A stretch of 64,000 nucleotides of DNA from contig CABZFH010000006.1 in NCBI GenBank assembly GCA_902524895.1, positions 43,868-107,867 on the forward strand, in the 5' to 3' direction. This DNA comes from an uncultured Alphaproteobacteria bacterium. GTDB lineage: Bacteria > Pseudomonadota > Alphaproteobacteria > Methylaequorales > Methylaequoraceae. The notes under the pieces were generated by a model, which searched no databases, had not been told where the DNA came from, and saw only the letters and a program-made list of their open reading frames with translations. Below, piece by piece: positions 63,906 through 64,000 of this stretch. Position numbers and translations under genes: made by a program. The stretch's first letter is position 1, and the number at the start of each line of letters is the position of its first letter.

Positions 63906-64000
63906 CTAAAAAACTTTACATAAAATTTCACCGCCAACATTCTCTTCTCTCGCCTCTTGATCAGACATAATTCCTTTTGATGTTGAAAGGATTGAAATTC
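63906..64000 (-). CDS. rpsH: Ribosomal protein S8, C-terminal part cut by window edge
   Basis: On the minus strand the window starts inside a frame encoding [16 protein letters not shown] and GGEILCKVF before a TAG at 63906-63908. This is the conserved S8 C-terminus. The rest lies beyond position 64000. It precedes rplF, as in the spc operon. Confidence 0.93.
   Translation of the reverse strand, partial: ISILSTSKGIMSDQEAREENVGGEILCKVF

Overview
This window is strongly AT-rich chromosomal DNA with short or overlapping gene boundaries and almost no intergenic space. The gene content is alphaproteobacterial: NDUFA12-type complex I factor, ATP12-type F1 assembly chaperone, Irr-type Fur regulator, ClpS/ClpA, Coq7 and a classical spc/alpha ribosomal operon. 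Streamlining, AT bias and a probable glutamine riboswitch suggest a free-living marine lineage near Pelagibacterales/HIMB59-like bacteria. That placement is inference; KatG and a type III polyketide synthase argue against a minimal SAR11 genome.

Layout. 1-7.3 kb: aroQ-accB-accC-aat, then a tightly coupled minus-strand operon (NDUFA12 - two MCE/MlaD-like proteins - small conserved protein - DUF2155), then a free-standing class II ribonucleotide reductase C-terminal domain protein with RidA and an acyltransferase. 7.3-15.8 kb: clpA/clpS, sugar nucleotide genes (phosphomannomutase, ugd, galU), a J-domain membrane protein, a GT4 glycosyltransferase and endonuclease III. 15.8-23.2 kb: cupredoxin and CBS proteins, two small unknowns, photolyase/cryptochrome, isoprenylcysteine-methyltransferase-like protein plus type III PKS, then irr and katG with an Irr-like operator.

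23.2-30.5 kb: a glucosylglycerate module (GH13 phosphorylase, GpgS, GpgP), divergent from an ATP-grasp / alpha-E / transglutaminase operon that starts with a glutamine-riboswitch-like leader. Two genes here (gpgS and the transglutaminase) appear to start at ATT and ATA. A candidate small RNA carrying an anti-Shine-Dalgarno stretch closes the region.

30.5-40.1 kb: ohrR and coq7, then the most unusual locus. It encodes a membrane-anchored PEGA + formylglycine-enzyme-fold protein, a 44-aa secreted peptide, a MotA/TolQ/ExbB channel subunit and two von Willebrand factor A proteins whose single N-terminal membrane helix carries an Asp, as in TolR/MotB. It converges on three exported proteins: a PEGA-tailed repeat protein, a lipoprotein and a small acidic protein. 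I read this as a proton-motive-force-driven cell-envelope machine of unknown function.

40.1-55.2 kb: BtuF-like protein, secreted unknown, ybbP-ybbA divergent from tesA, siderophore-interacting protein, DoxX, tRNA-His, aminotransferase, glnB-glnA with a sigma-54-like promoter, isochorismatase-like hydrolase, glutathione peroxidase, lipoprotein, tRNA-Leu and pccA-pccB. 55.2-64 kb: ATP12, RluC-type pseudouridine synthase, and the minus-strand run from rplQ back to the truncated rpsH, in which L17, L15 and S5 carry long charged low-complexity extensions.

No stretch longer than 300 bases lacks a gene. I see no CRISPR array, insertion sequence, integrase, phage gene or rRNA.
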